Source: JANPCX01 sp966211815 (GTDB lineage: Bacteria; Pseudomonadota; Gammaproteobacteria; Burkholderiales; Burkholderiaceae_C). Taken from it: 5,239 nucleotides of DNA. The DNA lies in assembly GCA_966211815.1 (NCBI GenBank), contig CBIHOD010000135.1, positions 1-5,239 on the forward strand, in the 5' to 3' direction. A program made the translations under genes and the position numbers. Below are positions 4,775-5,239 of the stretch, piece by piece (position 1 is the first letter of the stretch; every line of letters starts with the position of its first letter). The notes under the pieces are model-generated. The model searched no databases. It saw nothing but the letters and a program-made list of their open reading frames with translations, and had not been told where the DNA came from.

Positions 4775-5239
4775 ATGAAACGCAATAACCCTTCCCGGCC
4801 GAACCGGGCCGCCCCCGGCTCGTCGCCGGACGTCGAACCGTCGGCGCCGGCCGGCCCGCAGGTTCAGCCCGGCGGGTTGCAACGCCGCTCGCTGCTGCAG
4901 GCTTTCGCCGCTTTCGGCGCGGTGCCGCTGGCGTCATGCGGCGGCGGCGAGGCGCCCGCGTCCGGCCCGGCCGCCGCTGCGGGCTCGCCCACCGCCGCAG
5001 CCACGCCGGCGCCCGCGCCGACGTCGACCACCGTGGCCGTCGCCGAGGACGGTGCCTCGCCCGCGCCTGGAGCGATCACGCCCACGTCCACCTCCGTTCC
5101 CCCGCCACCGCCGCCCACTTCGACATCCGCGGACTCCGCGGCGGGCACGGTGGACACGGCCGTGACGCCGCCGCCGACCAAGCCGCCGCAACCGCCCCAA
5201 CCCCCCGGCGGTACCCCACCGCCTCCGCCGGCGTCGCCG
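4775..5239 (+). CDS. Tat-exported lipoprotein with Pro/Ala/Ser/Thr-rich linker (C-terminus outside window)
   Basis: The first 155 codons are open to the window edge with no stop, so the functional domain is not visible. A polar N-region of 35 residues (MKRNNPSRPNRAAPG...) precedes the twin-arginine motif QRRSLLQ (36-42). A weakly hydrophobic stretch AFAAFGAVPLAS (43-54) and a lipobox LASC with Cys55 follow. After GGGEA the protein is a low-complexity linker to the end, with Pro runs (six from about residue 110, and PPPPPASP at the end) mixed with Ala, Thr and Ser. The Tat signal implies folding before export, often with a cofactor; the lipobox implies membrane anchoring. Such signal-plus-linker fronts occur on secreted hydrolases and polysaccharide lyases in Burkholderiales, but the family here cannot be named. 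The start is ATG 4775 with AAGAAAGAG (4757-4765) upstream; a TTG at 4877 would give a shorter n-region (QRRSLLQ) and is a credible alternative. Confidence 0.8.
   Translation, partial: MKRNNPSRPNRAAPGSSPDVEPSAPAGPQVQPGGLQRRSLLQAFAAFGAVPLASCGGGEAPASGPAAAAGSPTAAATPAPAPTSTTVAVAEDGASPAPGAITPTSTSVPPPPPPTSTSADSAAGTVDTAVTPPPTKPPQPPQPPGGTPPPPPASP

Noticed and set aside
4573..4788. A 71-codon upstream frame, and a 25-codon frame 4701-4778 overlapping the Tat lipoprotein start as ATGA
   Set aside because: Neither has a Shine-Dalgarno and both are Arg-rich like the other spurious frames. They run through the hairpin-forming leader.

Overview
The window is very GC-rich chromosomal DNA with strongly GC-biased third codon positions. 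It carries a Tat-dependent lipoprotein, a TonB-domain lipoprotein and short conserved proteobacterial proteins. This suggests a betaproteobacterium, most likely Burkholderiales, but that is an inference from composition and gene style; no gene here fixes the taxon. I see no rRNA, tRNA, CRISPR array or intact mobile element.

Layout. (1) Positions 1-168, minus strand: the N-terminus of an FAD-dependent oxidoreductase with an intact start and ribosome binding site. Family-like sequence stops abruptly near a CCTAGG at about 74-79. (2) 274-699, plus: a small lipoprotein with a TonB C-terminal domain, divergent from the oxidoreductase. (3) 808-1677, minus: an LCM/TIGR00027-type SAM-dependent methyltransferase, convergent with the TonB-like gene; a GC-rich hairpin lies between them. 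(4) 1924-2343, plus: a conserved hypothetical protein, divergent from the methyltransferase. (5) 2512-2994, plus: a small exported protein of unknown function, with an 8-bp perfect inverted repeat just upstream. (6) 2995-3303: mostly non-coding, with a 30-codon ORF that looks coding and a hairpin. (7) 3304-4428, plus: a ROK/glucokinase-like protein whose motifs are in circularly permuted order. (8) 4429-4774: a long leader holding a run of strong hairpins. (9) 4775-5239, plus, running off the end: a Tat-signal lipoprotein with a long Pro/Ala/Ser/Thr-rich linker.

The genes do not form an obvious single pathway or operon. Most are separated by more than 90 bp and strands switch four times, so this reads as a patchwork of single-gene units. 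At least three products (TonB-like lipoprotein, 160-aa exported protein, Tat lipoprotein) are predicted to work outside the cytoplasm. The two observations most worth following are the permuted ROK-like enzyme and the structured, unidentified 5' leader of the Tat lipoprotein gene.
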